From assembly GCA_030428565.1 (NCBI GenBank), contig JAUIDR010000021.1, positions 1-56,050 on the forward strand: a stretch of 56,050 bases of DNA, written 5' to 3'. The translations under genes and the position numbers were made by a program. Source of the DNA: Alphaproteobacteria bacterium. GTDB taxonomy: Bacteria > Pseudomonadota > Alphaproteobacteria > UBA7985 > JAUIBT01. The notes under the pieces are model-generated. The model saw nothing but the letters and a program-made list of their open reading frames with translations, was not told the DNA's origin and made no database searches. This document shows positions 27,555 through 36,747 of this stretch, piece by piece (position 1 is the stretch's first letter; each line of letters begins with the position of its first letter).

Positions 27555-28571
27555 ATGACTCTCACATCGCAATCCTACATCGAATCCCGTATCGGGGCCC
27601 TGTTGGGCCGTTGGGAGGGGCGCTGGTTTGATATCTCGGGCGATGGCCAGTGCGCAGCTGTCAGCGAAGAACCGCTGCCCGAACGACTGCACGCGATGAC
27701 GCTGCCGGATCGCGACGGAGCACAAGAACACCTAATCGTCACCCACGGCAACGGTATGACCGGTGCCACCCACGCCAATCTGGCGCTGGCGCTGGCCGAG
27801 GCTAGCCCCAACATTCAGCCCTGGTTGGTCGATACCCGCGGTCACGGCCGCTCCACCTTGTCGCTCGATCCTGCCAAGCTGCGCGATTTCAAGCGCTATA
27901 GCGCGGATCTCAAAGCTTTGTGCCAGCGCTTGCCGGGGCGTTTGCACTTCATGGGGCATTCCATGGGCGCGCTGCTGGCCATGCGCGAAGCGACCGACCT
28001 GTGCGCCAAGACACCCGAACGGGTGGGCTCCTTAACGCTGCTAGAGCCGACCTTGCTGTCGCGCCCGCTCTATGCCGCGATGGTTGTCGGGCACTATATC
28101 CCGTCGTTGATGCGTCGGCTCAATCCGTTGATTAAGCCCGCCGCCCGCCGCCGTCCGGCCTGGGAAAGCTGGGCGCAAATGTTCGCCTCCTACGAGAACA
28201 AAGAGCTGTTCGCCGCCTTCGACCCTGACAGCTTTGCGGGCTATTTGGCAACGGGGATCAAGGCCAGCCAATTCGGTGTCGCCCTGTCTTGTGCACCCGC
28301 CTTGGAAGCGGCCAATTTTCAGTGGCTCGACCTCAGTCTGTGGGGCACCATCAAGCGGCGTCGCAGTATTCGCGATGTGCCGACATTTATGGCTTACGGC
28401 AAGCTGACCGGCTCGACCGTCGCGCCTGGGCGAGTCGGCGAAGTCGAATCGCTGTTCCGCAATTTGACGGTGCTGGGGGTCGAGGATGCCGACCACTTCC
28501 TCCCCATGACACACGTTGAACTCTTGCAGCGCGAACTGCTGCGCTTTCATCAATCCCTGCCGCAAGGCTAG
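27555..28571 (+). CDS. Alpha/beta hydrolase
   Basis: A serine hydrolase of the alpha/beta fold, 338 residues. The oxyanion motif is THGNG (near residue 74), the nucleophile elbow is GHSMG (about residues 136-140), and the final histidine is in VEDADHFLPMTH. The cap region between (residues 160-270) is basic and helical. The substrate cannot be inferred. It ends 25 bp before aroA, so the two may be cotranscribed. No clear ribosome site precedes the ATG. Confidence 0.8.
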   Translation: MTLTSQSYIESRIGALLGRWEGRWFDISGDGQCAAVSEEPLPERLHAMTLPDRDGAQEHLIVTHGNGMTGATHANLALALAEASPNIQPWLVDTRGHGRSTLSLDPAKLRDFKRYSADLKALCQRLPGRLHFMGHSMGALLAMREATDLCAKTPERVGSLTLLEPTLLSRPLYAAMVVGHYIPSLMRRLNPLIKPAARRRPAWESWAQMFASYENKELFAAFDPDSFAGYLATGIKASQFGVALSCAPALEAANFQWLDLSLWGTIKRRRSIRDVPTFMAYGKLTGSTVAPGRVGEVESLFRNLTVLGVEDADHFLPMTHVELLQRELLRFHQSLPQG

Positions 28572-28596
28572 GGCGATTTCGGATAGACCAAGACCC

Positions 28597-29871
28597 GTGA
28601 CCAGCCTAACCCCGGCCACAGCCGCTTCAGCGACCTTGACCCCGCCCAGCCAGCCCATGAGCGGCCAGCTTCGTCTGCCGGGCTCCAAGTCCATCACTAA
28701 CCGCGCTCTGCTGTTAGCGGCGCTAGCCAAGGGGCGCAGCGCGCTGACGGGCGCCCTGACCAGTGATGATACGCGCCATATGTCCACCGCGCTTCGCGCC
28801 ATGGGCGTACAGGTCGAACAACCCGACGAGACGCGTTTTATCGTCGAGGGCGACGGACAGCTGAGGCCCGCTGATGCGCCCTTGTTTCTGGGCAACGCAG
28901 GCACGGCGACGCGCTTTATCACGGCTGCTGTGGCGGTCCAGCAAGGGCGTTTCGTGGTGGATGGCGACGAACACATGCGTAAGCGCCCCATCGCGCCGCT
29001 GGTGGAGGCGCTCAACCGTTTGGGCGTTGCGGCCAGCGCGCCCAGCCAATGCCCGCCGGTGACTATTGAGGCGACCGGTGATTTTGCCAGCGATAGCGTT
29101 GAAATCGACGGCGGCTTATCCAGTCAGTACGTCTCGGCCATTTTGATGGCGGCGGCTTGCCTACCAAAGCCGTTTGATTTGCAGCTGGCCGGGGCCGACA
29201 TTGGCGCCAAGGGCTATATTGATATCACTCTGGCGGTCATGCGTGCGTTCGGCGCGGTCGTCGATCAGCCGAGCCTTGGCCATTGGCGCTTGCAAGGTGG
29301 TGGCTACCAGGCGTGCGATTACGCCATTGAGCCCGACGCTTCGGCGGCGACCTACCTGTGGGCCGCCGAGCGCATGAGCGGCGGTAAAATTGACTTAGGC
29401 GTAGATCCCAAAGCCATGAGCCAGCCCGATGCCAAGGCTTGGCAGGTCATTCAGGCCTGGCCCCAGATGCCAGCGGTCATCGACGGCAGCCAAATGCAGG
29501 ACGCCATTCCGACGCTGGCGGTGCTGGCAGCCTTCAATGAAACGCCAGTGCGTTTTGTCGGAATCGCCAATCTGCGGGTCAAAGAGTGCGACCGTACAGC
29601 GGCCTGTTGTGCAGAGCTAAATAAGCTGAAGCCTGGTCTGGCCGAGGAAATTGGTGACGATTTGCTGGTGCATAGCGACCCCAGTCTAAAGGGGCAGGCG
29701 TCTGACGCTAAGATCCACACCTACGCCGATCATCGCATCGCTATGAGCTTTGCTCTGGCGGGAATTTTCATGCCGGGCCTGACCATCTTGGACCCCGGCT
29801 GCGTGGCCAAGACCTATCCAAACTACTGGCGGGATATGGCCGCGCTGGGCTTGGGCGTTGCGCTCGCTTAA
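28597..29871 (+). CDS. aroA: 3-phosphoshikimate 1-carboxyvinyltransferase (EPSP synthase)
   Basis: It transfers enolpyruvate from PEP to shikimate 3-phosphate in the shikimate pathway. Conserved blocks are LPGSKSITNRALLLAALAKG, LGNAGTATRF, HMRKRPIAPLV, SSQYVSAILMAA, NLRVKECDRT, YADHRIAMSFAL and DPGCVAKTYPNYW. The spacing and the GNAGTA form fit the E. coli-like class I enzyme rather than the class II type found in Agrobacterium CP4. I chose the GTG at 28597; the frame extends upstream into the hydrolase gene, but that part is not conserved. The first 17 residues are low complexity. Confidence 0.93.
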   Translation: MTSLTPATAASATLTPPSQPMSGQLRLPGSKSITNRALLLAALAKGRSALTGALTSDDTRHMSTALRAMGVQVEQPDETRFIVEGDGQLRPADAPLFLGNAGTATRFITAAVAVQQGRFVVDGDEHMRKRPIAPLVEALNRLGVAASAPSQCPPVTIEATGDFASDSVEIDGGLSSQYVSAILMAAACLPKPFDLQLAGADIGAKGYIDITLAVMRAFGAVVDQPSLGHWRLQGGGYQACDYAIEPDASAATYLWAAERMSGGKIDLGVDPKAMSQPDAKAWQVIQAWPQMPAVIDGSQMQDAIPTLAVLAAFNETPVRFVGIANLRVKECDRTAACCAELNKLKPGLAEEIGDDLLVHSDPSLKGQASDAKIHTYADHRIAMSFALAGIFMPGLTILDPGCVAKTYPNYWRDMAALGLGVALA

Positions 29872-29908
29872 ATCCAAGGTCAGAGCTTGTGTCGACGCGG
29901 CTCCACGG

Positions 29909-30382
29909 CTAACCGCGCAGCAAGCGCTTGAGTTTGCGTTGCTTTTCGGCCTCTGCATCGGCGATGTTCTGGCTCACCACTTGGGCCACATGTGCGAAAA
30001 ACTCTGCCGAAAAACGCGCATAAGCTCCCTGATGGCTGGGCGGCGGGGCAAAGGGCTCGAACAGGGGGCTGGGCCAGACGACACGGTTGGCCCCTGTTGT
30101 CACCACCCAGGACTTTTCTTTCAGACCCGCTCGTTGACGCTCTAGGTGGGGTACTGCCAGACCTTTATCGGGCTCGCGCTGTTTTTTCGTGCTGATGGCC
30201 AACAGCATGAGCTGAAAACGCCCCGCGCCCAGCGGCTCGCGGTGCAGAACCAGCACGGGACGCACTTTGTCGGCATGATTCGGGGTACGGGCAAAGTTGC
30301 GATTGACCCAGACATAGCGATAACAGACGAGATCGCCCGCTTTGGGAGGCAGGGCGGGCATGCCGGAGGGCGGGCTTGTCAC
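29909..30382 (-). CDS. PemK/MazF-like toxin-family protein
   Basis: The 157-residue product has the PemK/MazF barrel pattern: PKAGDLVCYRYVW at the start, KVRPVLVL after a long first loop, then LMLLAIST and AGLKEKSWVVTTGANRVVWPSP. This matches the longer, chromosomal PemK-like family rather than classic 110-residue MazF. MazF-type toxins are mRNA interferases; activity here is unproven. The GTG start overlaps the stop of the upstream gene in a GTGA junction, which suggests a coupled partner. It is the last gene of a chaC-led operon. Confidence 0.65.
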   Translation of the reverse strand: MTSPPSGMPALPPKAGDLVCYRYVWVNRNFARTPNHADKVRPVLVLHREPLGAGRFQLMLLAISTKKQREPDKGLAVPHLERQRAGLKEKSWVVTTGANRVVWPSPLFEPFAPPPSHQGAYARFSAEFFAHVAQVVSQNIADAEAEKQRKLKRLLRG

Positions 30383-30654
30383 GCGCGGGGCTCCGGCTCG
30401 TCGCTTGTGGCGTCGGCGGCGACTTGCGCTTGCTTGGCTTGCTGGTGTAGGGCGTCTTGTTCTTCGGCGCTCAGTTCGGCCCAGCTAAGGGCGTGGCGCT
30501 TGTAGGCCAGAAGCTCTGCGTAATCAGAAAAGGGCAGTAAGACATGGCGAGTGCCGCCTCGGTCCTTGAGCCAAAGACGCTTGGGGCCGCGTGCGCTTAG
30601 GATGCGCGGCAGACGGTTCAGGGGCGCGCGCTGCCAAATCTTCTTGGTCTTCAC
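30379..30654 (-). CDS. Small protein, possible antitoxin to the PemK-like protein
   Basis: The 91-residue product is basic at the N-terminus, has a central stretch RHVLLPFSDYAELLAYKRH that resembles the core of Phd/YefM-type antitoxins, and an acidic, Ala-rich C-terminal tail. Its GTG start overlaps the chaC stop (GTGA at 30651-30654) and its stop overlaps the next start, so three genes are translationally coupled. The antitoxin role is inferred from position, size and composition; no DNA-binding motif is clear. Confidence 0.5.
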   Translation of the reverse strand: MKTKKIWQRAPLNRLPRILSARGPKRLWLKDRGGTRHVLLPFSDYAELLAYKRHALSWAELSAEEQDALHQQAKQAQVAADATSDEPEPRA

Positions 30655-31367
30655 GGCCGCCCGGAATGGCCCTGCTGGGCATCTGTGGTCTCACGCGCGC
30701 TGTGCAATTGGCCTTCCAGCTGCTCCAAGTAATCGCAAACGATGCCTTCATCGCGCAGACTGGCGAGCGTTTGGGTGAAGTATTCAAAGCTGGTGCCCAG
30801 CATGCCTTCACCGGTCAGCAACATGTGCAGTTTCTGTTTGGGGCAAATGGCGCCGGTGTAGCGCCCACAATTGGTATCAATCACAAAGCTCAAAAGCGGT
30901 GTGGACTGGCCGTCGATCTCGCCTTCTAGCCAGAGCGGGCGGTATGACCCCGACAGCATCTCACGCCGCCACAACAAGAACAGCTCGTGTTCCAGATTGT
31001 GCGGGCGCACCCGAAATGCGCGGCCTTCGGTTTGTCCGCCCTCATCCAAGGCCAATACCAGGCCGGGTTTTTCCGGGCTGCCACGGCCAAAGCGGGTCTT
31101 GAGGCAAAAGCGACGGCGGTAGCCGCGTACCACGGCTGGGCGTTTGAGGTCGAAATCCAACAAGGGGTTCCAGATCAACGAGCCGTAGCCGAAGACCCAA
31201 ACGCCTTGCGCAATATCCAGATGCGGGGGCGCTTCGGCCAAGGTGGTCTTGACTGAGCTTCGAAGCTGGTCGTCGCTCCACAGGGGGTAGTCGAGTTTCT
31301 CGCCCAAGGCGTTGGCTTCTTGCCGCCAGGCATCGGAAGCTAGAAACTCTTTGGTCAGCGCAGCCAT
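30651..31367 (-). CDS. chaC: ChaC-type gamma-glutamylcyclotransferase
   Basis: It cleaves glutathione to 5-oxoproline and Cys-Gly in the cytoplasm. Residues 58-66 have the family signature VFGYGSLIW (substrate loop YGSL), followed by RPAVVRGYRRRFCL and LALDEGGQTEGRAFRV, where the acidic residue in LDEGG (E109) is the likely catalytic one. The length of 238 residues is normal, with an N-terminal helix. It leads the coupled three-gene unit with the possible antitoxin and the PemK-like protein. Confidence 0.9.
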   Translation of the reverse strand: MAALTKEFLASDAWRQEANALGEKLDYPLWSDDQLRSSVKTTLAEAPPHLDIAQGVWVFGYGSLIWNPLLDFDLKRPAVVRGYRRRFCLKTRFGRGSPEKPGLVLALDEGGQTEGRAFRVRPHNLEHELFLLWRREMLSGSYRPLWLEGEIDGQSTPLLSFVIDTNCGRYTGAICPKQKLHMLLTGEGMLGTSFEYFTQTLASLRDEGIVCDYLEQLEGQLHSARETTDAQQGHSGRP

Positions 31368-31472
31368 GGCGCTCGGTGTCCTTTCAGGTCAGGGTCAGAT
31401 CGGGGCAGGCCACGGCCCGCCGCAAACATAGTACGCGTATGAGAGCGAGCCCGGTGGTGCGATTGCTAGACG

Positions 31473-32135
31473 CTAGGCGTCGATCTCTACGCTCTTGTCC
31501 TGCCAACCGGCAGCCAGCGCGGCGGATTTGGCTTCAGCGGCCAGTTCACGGATTTTGTTCCAATTTTGATCCGCGATCAAGTCCTGCGGCAGCATCCATG
31601 AGCCGCCTGCGCAGACCACGTTGGGACAAGCCATGTAGTCGGCTAAATTGCTGAGGCTGACGCCGCCGGTGGGGCAGAAGACTAGTCCTGCAAGTGGGCT
31701 GGCCAGGGCCTTGATTGCCTTGGCGCCGCCCGACGCTTCGGCGGGGAAGAATTTTAAAAATTGATAGCCAAGATTGTTGGCGTTCATGGCTTCGGTGGCA
31801 CTGGCAACGCCAGGCAGCAGAGGCAGGCCCGCATCTTGGGCGGCTTGCAACAGCGTCGCCGGTGAGCCCGGCGAGACGCCAAAGGTGGCCCCGGCCTCTA
31901 GCGCGGCGTGGACATCGTCGCTGTGGCGTAGCGTGCCAGCGCCGACAATGGCCCCTTTGACGTCTTGAGCCATAGCACGGATAGCCTCTAGGGCTACCGG
32001 CGTGCGCAAGGTTACTTCCAATACCGGCAAGCCGCCGTCGACCAGGGCTTGCCCCAAAGGTACCGCTTCCTCTAGGCGCTCAATCATGATTACGGGGATG
32101 ATGGGATGGCGGGCGATTGAGCGCAGTACTGTCAT
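31473..32135 (-). CDS. eda: KDPG/KHG aldolase
   Basis: It cleaves 2-keto-3-deoxy-6-phosphogluconate to pyruvate and glyceraldehyde 3-phosphate in the Entner-Doudoroff pathway. This is a 220-residue class I barrel with the catalytic glutamate in LEVTLRT (E40), the Schiff-base lysine in FLKFFPAEA (K128), and GAGTL, GVSPG and CPTGGVS. AGGAC precedes the ATG. Neither edd nor other pathway genes are near. It lies 25 bp upstream of msrA on the opposite side and may share its transcript. Confidence 0.94.
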   Translation of the reverse strand: MTVLRSIARHPIIPVIMIERLEEAVPLGQALVDGGLPVLEVTLRTPVALEAIRAMAQDVKGAIVGAGTLRHSDDVHAALEAGATFGVSPGSPATLLQAAQDAGLPLLPGVASATEAMNANNLGYQFLKFFPAEASGGAKAIKALASPLAGLVFCPTGGVSLSNLADYMACPNVVCAGGSWMLPQDLIADQNWNKIRELAAEAKSAALAAGWQDKSVEIDA

Positions 32136-32160
32136 AGTGTCCTAAGGTCTCTGGCAGGAA

Positions 32161-32859
32161 TTATTCTTTGTTGAGGCCCCGGTGTGCGTCTTGGCCCCAG
32201 AGCTGCTTGACCCTTTTATCGCGTCCGCAGGCAAAGCGGTAGAAGTTATAGCGACGCGGGCTCTTGGTATAAAAGTCCTGGTGGTAGTCTTCGGCCGCAT
32301 AAAAGGGCGCGGCATCCAAAATGGGCGTCACAATCGGCATGCCCTGGTCGACCAGAGCTTGCTTGGAAGCTTCGGCAATCTGGCGCTCTTCCGGTGATGC
32401 CACAAAAACGGCGGTCTTGTAAGAATGGCCGCGGTCGCAAAATTGCCCGCCGGGGTCGGTGGGATCGACCGAATGCCAAAAGGCATCCAGGACCTGGGCA
32501 AAGCTGACCACATCGGCGTCATAGTCGATCTTGACGACCTCATAGTGGCCCGTACCGCCCGCAGAGACCTGTTTATAGCTCGGATTGTCAACGTGGCCGC
32601 CCGCAAAGCCGCTGGTGGTTGCGACAACGCCGGGCAAGTGATCCATGTCGCTCTCAAGGCACCAAAAACAACCACCTGCCAGCACGACCGAGGCCATGTC
32701 CATCGGCATGGTGGTGGATTGAGCCTGGGCTTGGGTCTTGCTGGCGGGCATGGCCAACCATGCCAATCCCGCGCTTGCGATGAGCCCAAAGCCGAGTACG
32801 GCCGCCAGGCGCAGGGGGCGGGTAAAGTGAAGAATGCTGTGTTTGAATCTATTTTCCAT
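32161..32859 (-). CDS. msrA: Exported peptide methionine-(S)-sulfoxide reductase
   Basis: It repairs oxidised methionine in proteins. The catalytic motif GCFWC lies at residues 63-67 (C64), followed by GYSGG-like [25 protein letters not shown] and [12 protein letters not shown], with the usual AEDYHQDF near the end. Residues 17-45 form a signal peptide or anchor ([20 protein letters not shown], then ASKTQAQAQ), so the enzyme works in the periplasm. No MsrB domain or gene is adjacent. I chose the ATG at 32859, with GGAG 10 bases upstream; the longer frame has 36 unconserved residues. Confidence 0.9.
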   Translation of the reverse strand: MENRFKHSILHFTRPLRLAAVLGFGLIASAGLAWLAMPASKTQAQAQSTTMPMDMASVVLAGGCFWCLESDMDHLPGVVATTSGFAGGHVDNPSYKQVSAGGTGHYEVVKIDYDADVVSFAQVLDAFWHSVDPTDPGGQFCDRGHSYKTAVFVASPEERQIAEASKQALVDQGMPIVTPILDAAPFYAAEDYHQDFYTKSPRRYNFYRFACGRDKRVKQLWGQDAHRGLNKE

Positions 32860-33078
32860 GAGGGGTAGCTCCGTTTTTTGTTGTGGGAGATCTGGAGCCC
32901 TTGTGCACGCCGCCTTTACTTTAGGCAAAGCAAGCCCGCTCAAGTTTTCGTAAGGCTTTTGTAACAAAACCGCAAAGCCGCCATGTTTGCCGCGACGCGC
33001 TGTCCCGGCTATTGGTCCCCGGCACGGCGTTGTTTGCGGTGAATATCCGAACGAGCGCTAGAGGCGCACCGCAGGCTT

Positions 33079-34398
33079 TTAGACCAGCGGGAAGCGGTCG
33101 TACCACAGGTCAGCTTTCAAGCCGCGCTCCTGGCCATAGGCGAACAAGGTGTTCATGTAGTCGGCCTTAAAGCTGTTGGTCTCAGAGGATTGGGACATTT
33201 CTTGCGGTAAGAATGTCAGGCGCGCTGGTGTCTCGAAAAACTGCGCGATGCGGAATATTTCCTTAACGTCGCCTGCGGTGCGGTTCTTCAGCAAGGTCTG
33301 CAGCGAGGTATTGGCCAGGTTCAAGGCTCGGGCGCGTACCGGATCGTAGGTCGGCAAAATCGGCCCGTTAATGACCATGTAGATGTTAAAGCGCATCTCG
33401 GGAGCGACTTGGCGCACGGTTGATAAGCTGTCTTGCGCACCAGGGAACAGGTACAGGCCCTGGGTAACAGCGCCGTCAACGTGGAATTCATCGTAGGCCT
33501 GCCCGTCCGCTACAACCGAAAAGCGCACCGGTGGGAACAGGCCCGGCAGGGCAGCGCTGGCCAACAATATCTTACGCACTAAGGCGTAGCGCGAGGGGTG
33601 GCGAGACGCCGCTATGCCGGTGATGTCCCAAGCGACCGGGCGCTGTTGATCCAAATTTGAGGTGATGACCATAAAGCGCCGCCCTGCAAAGTAGGCCCGG
33701 CCCATCAGATCAATCATGGCATCGTCAACTTGCGCTTCAAGCTGGGTGGCCAGCTTGTTGGCGCTGGATAGACTTGGCCCGCCGAACAGCAAGGAGGTTG
33801 GCCGCAGCGCCAAGATATCCGAAAAAGCGTTGCTGGTGAAAGCGGCTTGAATGCGCTTGTCGTAGTTATGCCCCAGTATGACGCTGGCCCCGACGATGGC
33901 GCCCGCCGAAATTCCACTGACTAAATCAAACACTGGACGGTCGCCGCGTTGCCCCCAGCCTACCATGAGGCCGCCACCGAAAGCCCCCTCGCTGGAGCCG
34001 CCAGAAAAGGTAATGGCCTGCAGGGGAGCGGTCGTCGCGAGCCCCAGATTACGCCGCTGCTTGGTCCAAGCGTCCAACCAGACCGCAAAATCTTGGCTCG
34101 GGCGGTCGGCAAAAAAGCGCGTGTTAGGGAAGGTTGGAATACTGGCCTTATCGATCAACTCCGCTGGCACCGGCTCTCGCTTGCCGTAGTTACGGGTGAT
34201 AATCTGGCTGTTTGGTTGAGCGGGCTGACACGCGCTGAGGCTTGCCAGGCCGCTGGCGGCCAATCCTGCCGCTGCCATCCCGCGCCCGCCAAGCCGCAAG
34301 AAATCGCGCCGTGCCAACCCGCTGGATGCGGTCGTTGTCGGCGCGCTAAGATCGTCTGGTTGTTCGAAGTGAGTCAGGGGCGTTTGGCTCATGGTCAT
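33079..34398 (-). CDS. Patatin-like phospholipase, Tat-exported lipoprotein
   Basis: A patatin-family serine lipase of 439 residues. The catalytic dyad is S164 in GISAG and D308 in VDGAV, with the oxyanion glycine loop FSGGSSEGAFGGG at 131-143. Residues 30-56 are a Tat signal (RRDFLRLGG) ending in a lipobox LSAC (C57), so the mature protein should be a lipid-anchored envelope protein. The N-terminus before the twin arginine is unusually long. Its substrate, a lipid or acylated protein, is unknown. No signal overlaps the neighbouring parE. Confidence 0.85.
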   Translation of the reverse strand: MTMSQTPLTHFEQPDDLSAPTTTASSGLARRDFLRLGGRGMAAAGLAASGLASLSACQPAQPNSQIITRNYGKREPVPAELIDKASIPTFPNTRFFADRPSQDFAVWLDAWTKQRRNLGLATTAPLQAITFSGGSSEGAFGGGLMVGWGQRGDRPVFDLVSGISAGAIVGASVILGHNYDKRIQAAFTSNAFSDILALRPTSLLFGGPSLSSANKLATQLEAQVDDAMIDLMGRAYFAGRRFMVITSNLDQQRPVAWDITGIAASRHPSRYALVRKILLASAALPGLFPPVRFSVVADGQAYDEFHVDGAVTQGLYLFPGAQDSLSTVRQVAPEMRFNIYMVINGPILPTYDPVRARALNLANTSLQTLLKNRTAGDVKEIFRIAQFFETPARLTFLPQEMSQSSETNSFKADYMNTLFAYGQERGLKADLWYDRFPLV

Positions 34399-34495
34399 CT
34401 AAATGGGGATTTGGCTAGCCGATGGCTAGCCCGCGGCGAGTCTTTTGACAGTGCGAATACACCAAGGCTAGCAGCTTACCCGGCAATAGTTGACT

Positions 34496-36637
34496 CTAGA
34501 TGTCCAAATCTTCTGCAAAAGCTGCGTTTTCTTGTATGAAAGCGAAGCGGCGCTCGGGCTTTCGGCCCATGAGATCCTCGACCAACTGATCTACGTCATC
34601 ATTTTGCGCGTCGTGGTTGGCCTCATCGCTACCCACGTCAGTCCCCAGACTCGATCCCAGATTCGATTCCAGATTGGAACCCATATCTGAACCTAGGTCT
34701 GATCCCAGGGCCAAGGCCGCCGCTCGGAAATCATCCAAGCGCACCTGCAGCAGTTGGCGCGTGGCAGGATGCATGGTCGTCACCTTAAGCTGGGGCGAGG
34801 ACATCTCGCCCAGGCCTTTAAAACGCGAAATCTCGATTTTGGCATTGGGCTTAAAGGCTTCGGCGACCAACTCGTCTTTGTGATTGTCGTCGCGCGCATA
34901 GACCACCTTGCCGCCCTGGCTGAGGCGATAGAGCGGTGGCATGGCCAAGAACAGGCGGCCAGCCTCGATCAATGGCCGCATTTCACGATAGAAAAAGGTC
35001 ATGAGCAGGCTGGCAATGTGGGCGCCGTCCACATCGGCATCGGTCATAATGATGACCCGCTCATAGCGCAGATCATCCAGCTTGAATTGCCGCCCCAGAC
35101 CGACGCCCAAGGCTTGCGACAGGTCCGAGAGCTCCTGATTGGCCCGCAGCTTGTCGGCGGTGGCGCTGGCCACGTTCAAGATTTTCCCGCGAAGGGGCAG
35201 GATGGCTTGGGTCTCACGATTGCGGGCTTGCTTGGCCGATCCGCCAGCCGAATCGCCCTCGACCAAGAAAATCTCAGTATCGGCGCGATTGGCGCGCGAG
35301 CAATCCGCCAGTTTACCGGGCAGGCGCAGGCGAGATGTTGCGGTCTTACGTGCCGAGTCTTTGGCTTGGCGGCGGCGCTGGCGCTCTTCGGCGCGCAGCA
35401 CTACGTTATCCAACAGCGCTTTGGCTTCCTTGGGGTGTTGGGCCAGCCAGTGGTCCAGCTGGTCTTTGATGGCGTTGTCGACCAGGCGCGTGACATAAGA
35501 TGATGTCAGGCGATCTTTGGTCTGACCCTGAAACTGCGGGTCGCGGATGAAGACCGACAGCAGGCTGCGCGCGGCTCCCATCACATCGTCAGGGGTAATG
35601 TTGGCTGCCTTTTTATGCCCGGCCAGATCGCCAAAGCCCTTGAGGGCACGGGTCAAGCCAGAGCGCAGGCCTTGTTCGTGGGTGCCCCCCAGAGGCGTTG
35701 GAATGGTGTTACAAAAAGCGCCAACACTGGCGTCGGCCTGATCCAACCAGGCAATCGCCCACTCCATGCGGCCTTGATCGTCGGGAAAGCTCGCCTCGCC
35801 CGCGTAGAGAATAGGCGTGATCAGGCTCTCGCCGGCGACGGTCTCTTGCAGGCTGTCGGCCAAACCGCCTGGAAAGTGCAACACGGCTTCTGCGGGCGTT
35901 TTGGAATCACTGGCCAACAAGTTGGGATCGCAGGACCAGCGAATCTCGACGCCCTTTTGCAAGAAGGCCTTAGAACGGGCAAAGCGATAGAGAGCATCGG
36001 CCTTCAGTTGGGCTTTTTCGCCGAAAATTTCCGGGTCCGGATGAAAGCGTACCGAGGTGCCGCGCCGATTGGGCGCCGCGCCGACGCGCTCTAGCTTACC
36101 TTGGGGCAGGCCGCGGCTGAAGGTCTGGCGGTAAAGAGATTTATCGCGCGCGACCTCGACCACCAACAGGTCAGACAGAGCGTTTACGACAGAGATACCC
36201 ACGCCGTGCAGACCGCCCGAAGTGGCATAGGCCTTGCCCGAGAATTTGCCGCCCGAGTGCAGGGTGGTCAGGATGACTTCCAGGGCGGACTTGTCTTTAT
36301 ATTTGGGGTGCGGATCGACCGGAATCCCGCGTCCGTTGTCGACGATGGTGGCACAGCCGTCGGCGTCCAGATGGATTTTGATGTGGCTGGCATGACCGGC
36401 AACGGCCTCATCCATAGCGTTGTCGATGATTTCGGACGCTAGGTGGTGCAGGGCACGCTCATCGGTGCCGCCGACATACATACCAGGGCGCTTGCGCACG
36501 GGCTCTAAGCCTTCAAGGACTTCGATATCCTTAGCGCTGTAAGAGCCCTTGTTGTTATCGGAACTGGGGGCGGGAACCAAATCGTTGAGCAGGTCTGACA
36601 CGGCGGCAGGGCCTATAATTTCACAGGGATTAATCAC
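34496..36637 (-). CDS. parE: DNA topoisomerase IV subunit B
   Basis: ParE supplies the ATPase and TOPRIM domains of topoisomerase IV, which unlinks replicated chromosomes. The 713-residue product shows EGLEPVRKRPGMYVGGTDERALHHL, EIIDNAMDEA, DNGRGIPVD, HSGGKFSGKAYATSGGLHGVG, the TOPRIM EGDSAGGSAKQARNR and MTDADVDGAHI, and ends ERRFAFIQENA, as in ParE rather than GyrB. A 12-bp tandem repeat inserts about 30 residues of a Leu-Gly-Ser-Asp repeat near residue 640. The start is a GTG at 36637; a GTG 12 codons later is possible. Confidence 0.94.
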   Translation of the reverse strand: MINPCEIIGPAAVSDLLNDLVPAPSSDNNKGSYSAKDIEVLEGLEPVRKRPGMYVGGTDERALHHLASEIIDNAMDEAVAGHASHIKIHLDADGCATIVDNGRGIPVDPHPKYKDKSALEVILTTLHSGGKFSGKAYATSGGLHGVGISVVNALSDLLVVEVARDKSLYRQTFSRGLPQGKLERVGAAPNRRGTSVRFHPDPEIFGEKAQLKADALYRFARSKAFLQKGVEIRWSCDPNLLASDSKTPAEAVLHFPGGLADSLQETVAGESLITPILYAGEASFPDDQGRMEWAIAWLDQADASVGAFCNTIPTPLGGTHEQGLRSGLTRALKGFGDLAGHKKAANITPDDVMGAARSLLSVFIRDPQFQGQTKDRLTSSYVTRLVDNAIKDQLDHWLAQHPKEAKALLDNVVLRAEERQRRRQAKDSARKTATSRLRLPGKLADCSRANRADTEIFLVEGDSAGGSAKQARNRETQAILPLRGKILNVASATADKLRANQELSDLSQALGVGLGRQFKLDDLRYERVIIMTDADVDGAHIASLLMTFFYREMRPLIEAGRLFLAMPPLYRLSQGGKVVYARDDNHKDELVAEAFKPNAKIEISRFKGLGEMSSPQLKVTTMHPATRQLLQVRLDDFRAAALALGSDLGSDMGSNLESNLGSSLGTDVGSDEANHDAQNDDVDQLVEDLMGRKPERRFAFIQENAAFAEDLDI
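34632..34715. repeat. 12-bp tandem repeat, seven units, in parE
   Basis: Seven units in strict 12-bp phase from 34632 (consensus CCCAGATTCGAT) encode an LGSD-type repeat between the C-terminal part of the TOPRIM region and the final VEDLMGRKPERRF block of ParE. Such an insertion in a core replication enzyme is unusual. Confidence 0.92.
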
Positions 36638-36747
36638 GAAGACAGGCCCTTGATATAAGCCGCCGGGCGCGCGCTGGCTATAAAGCTGGGGTTGCGAATC
36701 TAATCGCGCGCCAGCTTTGGGGATAATTTGCTGGAGGGATCGTTTGG

